Origin: Sphingobacteriales bacterium 50-39
GTDB taxonomy: Bacteria > Bacteroidota > Bacteroidia > Chitinophagales > Chitinophagaceae
Length of the DNA stretch: 64,000 bases
Direction: 5' to 3'
Assembly (NCBI GenBank): GCA_001898505.1
Contig: MKTZ01000005.1
Location: 62,001-126,000, forward strand
Under the pieces are notes generated by a model. The model saw nothing but the letters and a program-made list of their open reading frames with translations, was not told the DNA's origin and ran no database searches. The translations under genes and the position numbers were made by a program. Positions 63,392 through 64,000 of the stretch are shown piece after piece. Every line of letters begins with the position of its first letter. Positions within the stretch are counted from its first letter, which is position 1.

Positions 63392-64000
63392 ATGTTCAAG
63401 AAATTAAAAAATATCGACACGGCATTCCGTCATGTAAGAGGGTTCTCTATAGCATTTTTAGCCGCCTGTGTTCTACTGACCAGCTTTGCGGTTTATAAAA
63501 GCTATGAAGCGTCCGGACGCGCCAGCCAGCGAATATTTATCCTGGCAAATGGAAAGACCCTTGAAGCTTTCGCAGCCGACAGGAAGGACAATATACCTGT
63601 AGAGGCAAAAGATCACATACGCACCTTTCACAGGCTGTTTTTTAGCCTGGACCCGGATGATAAGGTCATTCAGGACAACATCAACAAAGCGCTCTATCTG
63701 GCAGATGCCAGCGCAAGGCGTATGTACGGCAACCTGAAAGAGGCAGGCTATTTCACGAATATCATTGCCGGCAATATCAGCCAGGAAATCACGGTGGACA
63801 GTATCAGCCTGGATGTTAACCAGTACCCCTATCATTTCCGCTGTTTTGCCACTGAGCAAATCATCCGCTCTTCAAGCGTTTTGACCCGAAGCCTCGTGAC
63901 AGAAGGGTTCCTGCGCAACGTGGCACGCTCGGAAAATAACAGCCACGGTTTTCTCATCGAGCGGTTGGAGACCATCGAAAACAAAGACATCAAAGTACAA
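63392..64000 (+). CDS. traK: TraK-type conjugative transposon protein, cut by edge
   Basis: The first 203 residues are visible. An N-terminal membrane helix (GFSIAFLAACVLLTSFAVYK) is followed by a VirB8-like domain (RKDNIPVEAKDHIRTFHRLF, DPDDKVIQDNINKALYLAD, YLFN-like strand NQYPYHFRCFATEQIIRSS). This matches TraK of CTn elements in place and sequence. The remaining C-terminus lies outside the window. Confidence 0.9.
   Translation, partial: MFKKLKNIDTAFRHVRGFSIAFLAACVLLTSFAVYKSYEASGRASQRIFILANGKTLEAFAADRKDNIPVEAKDHIRTFHRLFFSLDPDDKVIQDNINKALYLADASARRMYGNLKEAGYFTNIIAGNISQEITVDSISLDVNQYPYHFRCFATEQIIRSSSVLTRSLVTEGFLRNVARSENNSHGFLIERLETIENKDIKVQ

Overview
The window looks like a chromosome segment of a Bacteroidota bacterium, most likely a Chitinophagaceae-type member of the order Chitinophagales. 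The signs are two SusC/SusD pairs with N-terminal STN domains, each with its own FecR anti-sigma factor and ECF sigma factor. There are also TlpA, DsbD and MauE redox proteins, Bacteroidota-style promoters (-33 TTG / -7 TAnnTTG), and a CTnDOT-type transfer operon (TraE, F, G, J, K with RteC). I see no rRNA, tRNA, CRISPR array, transposase or integrase.

Layout. 0-11 kb is a loose set of hypothetical genes, two small XRE regulators, an orphan ECF sigma factor, a split GNAT gene, a large TonB-dependent-type barrel protein, an AraC-type DNA-binding protein and a cysteine-poor MauE-like membrane protein. 11.5-25.2 kb is module 1. Its + strand operon holds a FAD oxidoreductase fused to a GT-C-like membrane domain, then MauE, then a tandem-duplicated short peptide gene. 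It converges on a - strand operon read sigma, FecR, DsbD-N, SusC, SusD, TlpA. 25.6-43.2 kb is module 2, with the same plan. Its + strand operon holds a free GT-C-like protein, a class III-type lanthionine synthetase (lyase-like, kinase and cyclase domains) and six tandem short peptide genes, one of them frameshifted. It converges on a - strand operon read sigma, FecR, SusC, SusD, a TlpA-like protein without its CxxC, a lipoprotein and a subtilisin-type protease. 43.7-45.4 kb holds two adjacent Crp/Fnr-type regulators. 45.5-64 kb is part of an integrative conjugative element: RteC, two hypothetical genes on the - strand, then a + strand transfer operon cut by the window edge inside traK.

The most interesting content is the pair of modules. 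Both + strand operons start from near-identical promoters with two 15-bp direct repeats 21 bp apart, which is AraC-like spacing, and an AraC-type gene lies just upstream. A conserved leader element (hairpin, then GGGGA-CCGAAAACCT-AGAGTAGG) precedes at least three peptide genes plus a pseudogene copy in both modules. My reading, which is inference, is that each module makes small exported peptides. Module 1 is redox-oriented: its peptides have a Cys pair and it carries MauE, DsbD-N and TlpA with CxxC. Module 2 has swapped redox chemistry for a lanthionine-synthetase-type enzyme and a protease, its peptides are mostly cysteine-free, and its TlpA-like protein has lost the CxxC. The SusC/SusD pair with its sigma/FecR signalling would then sense or move the product.
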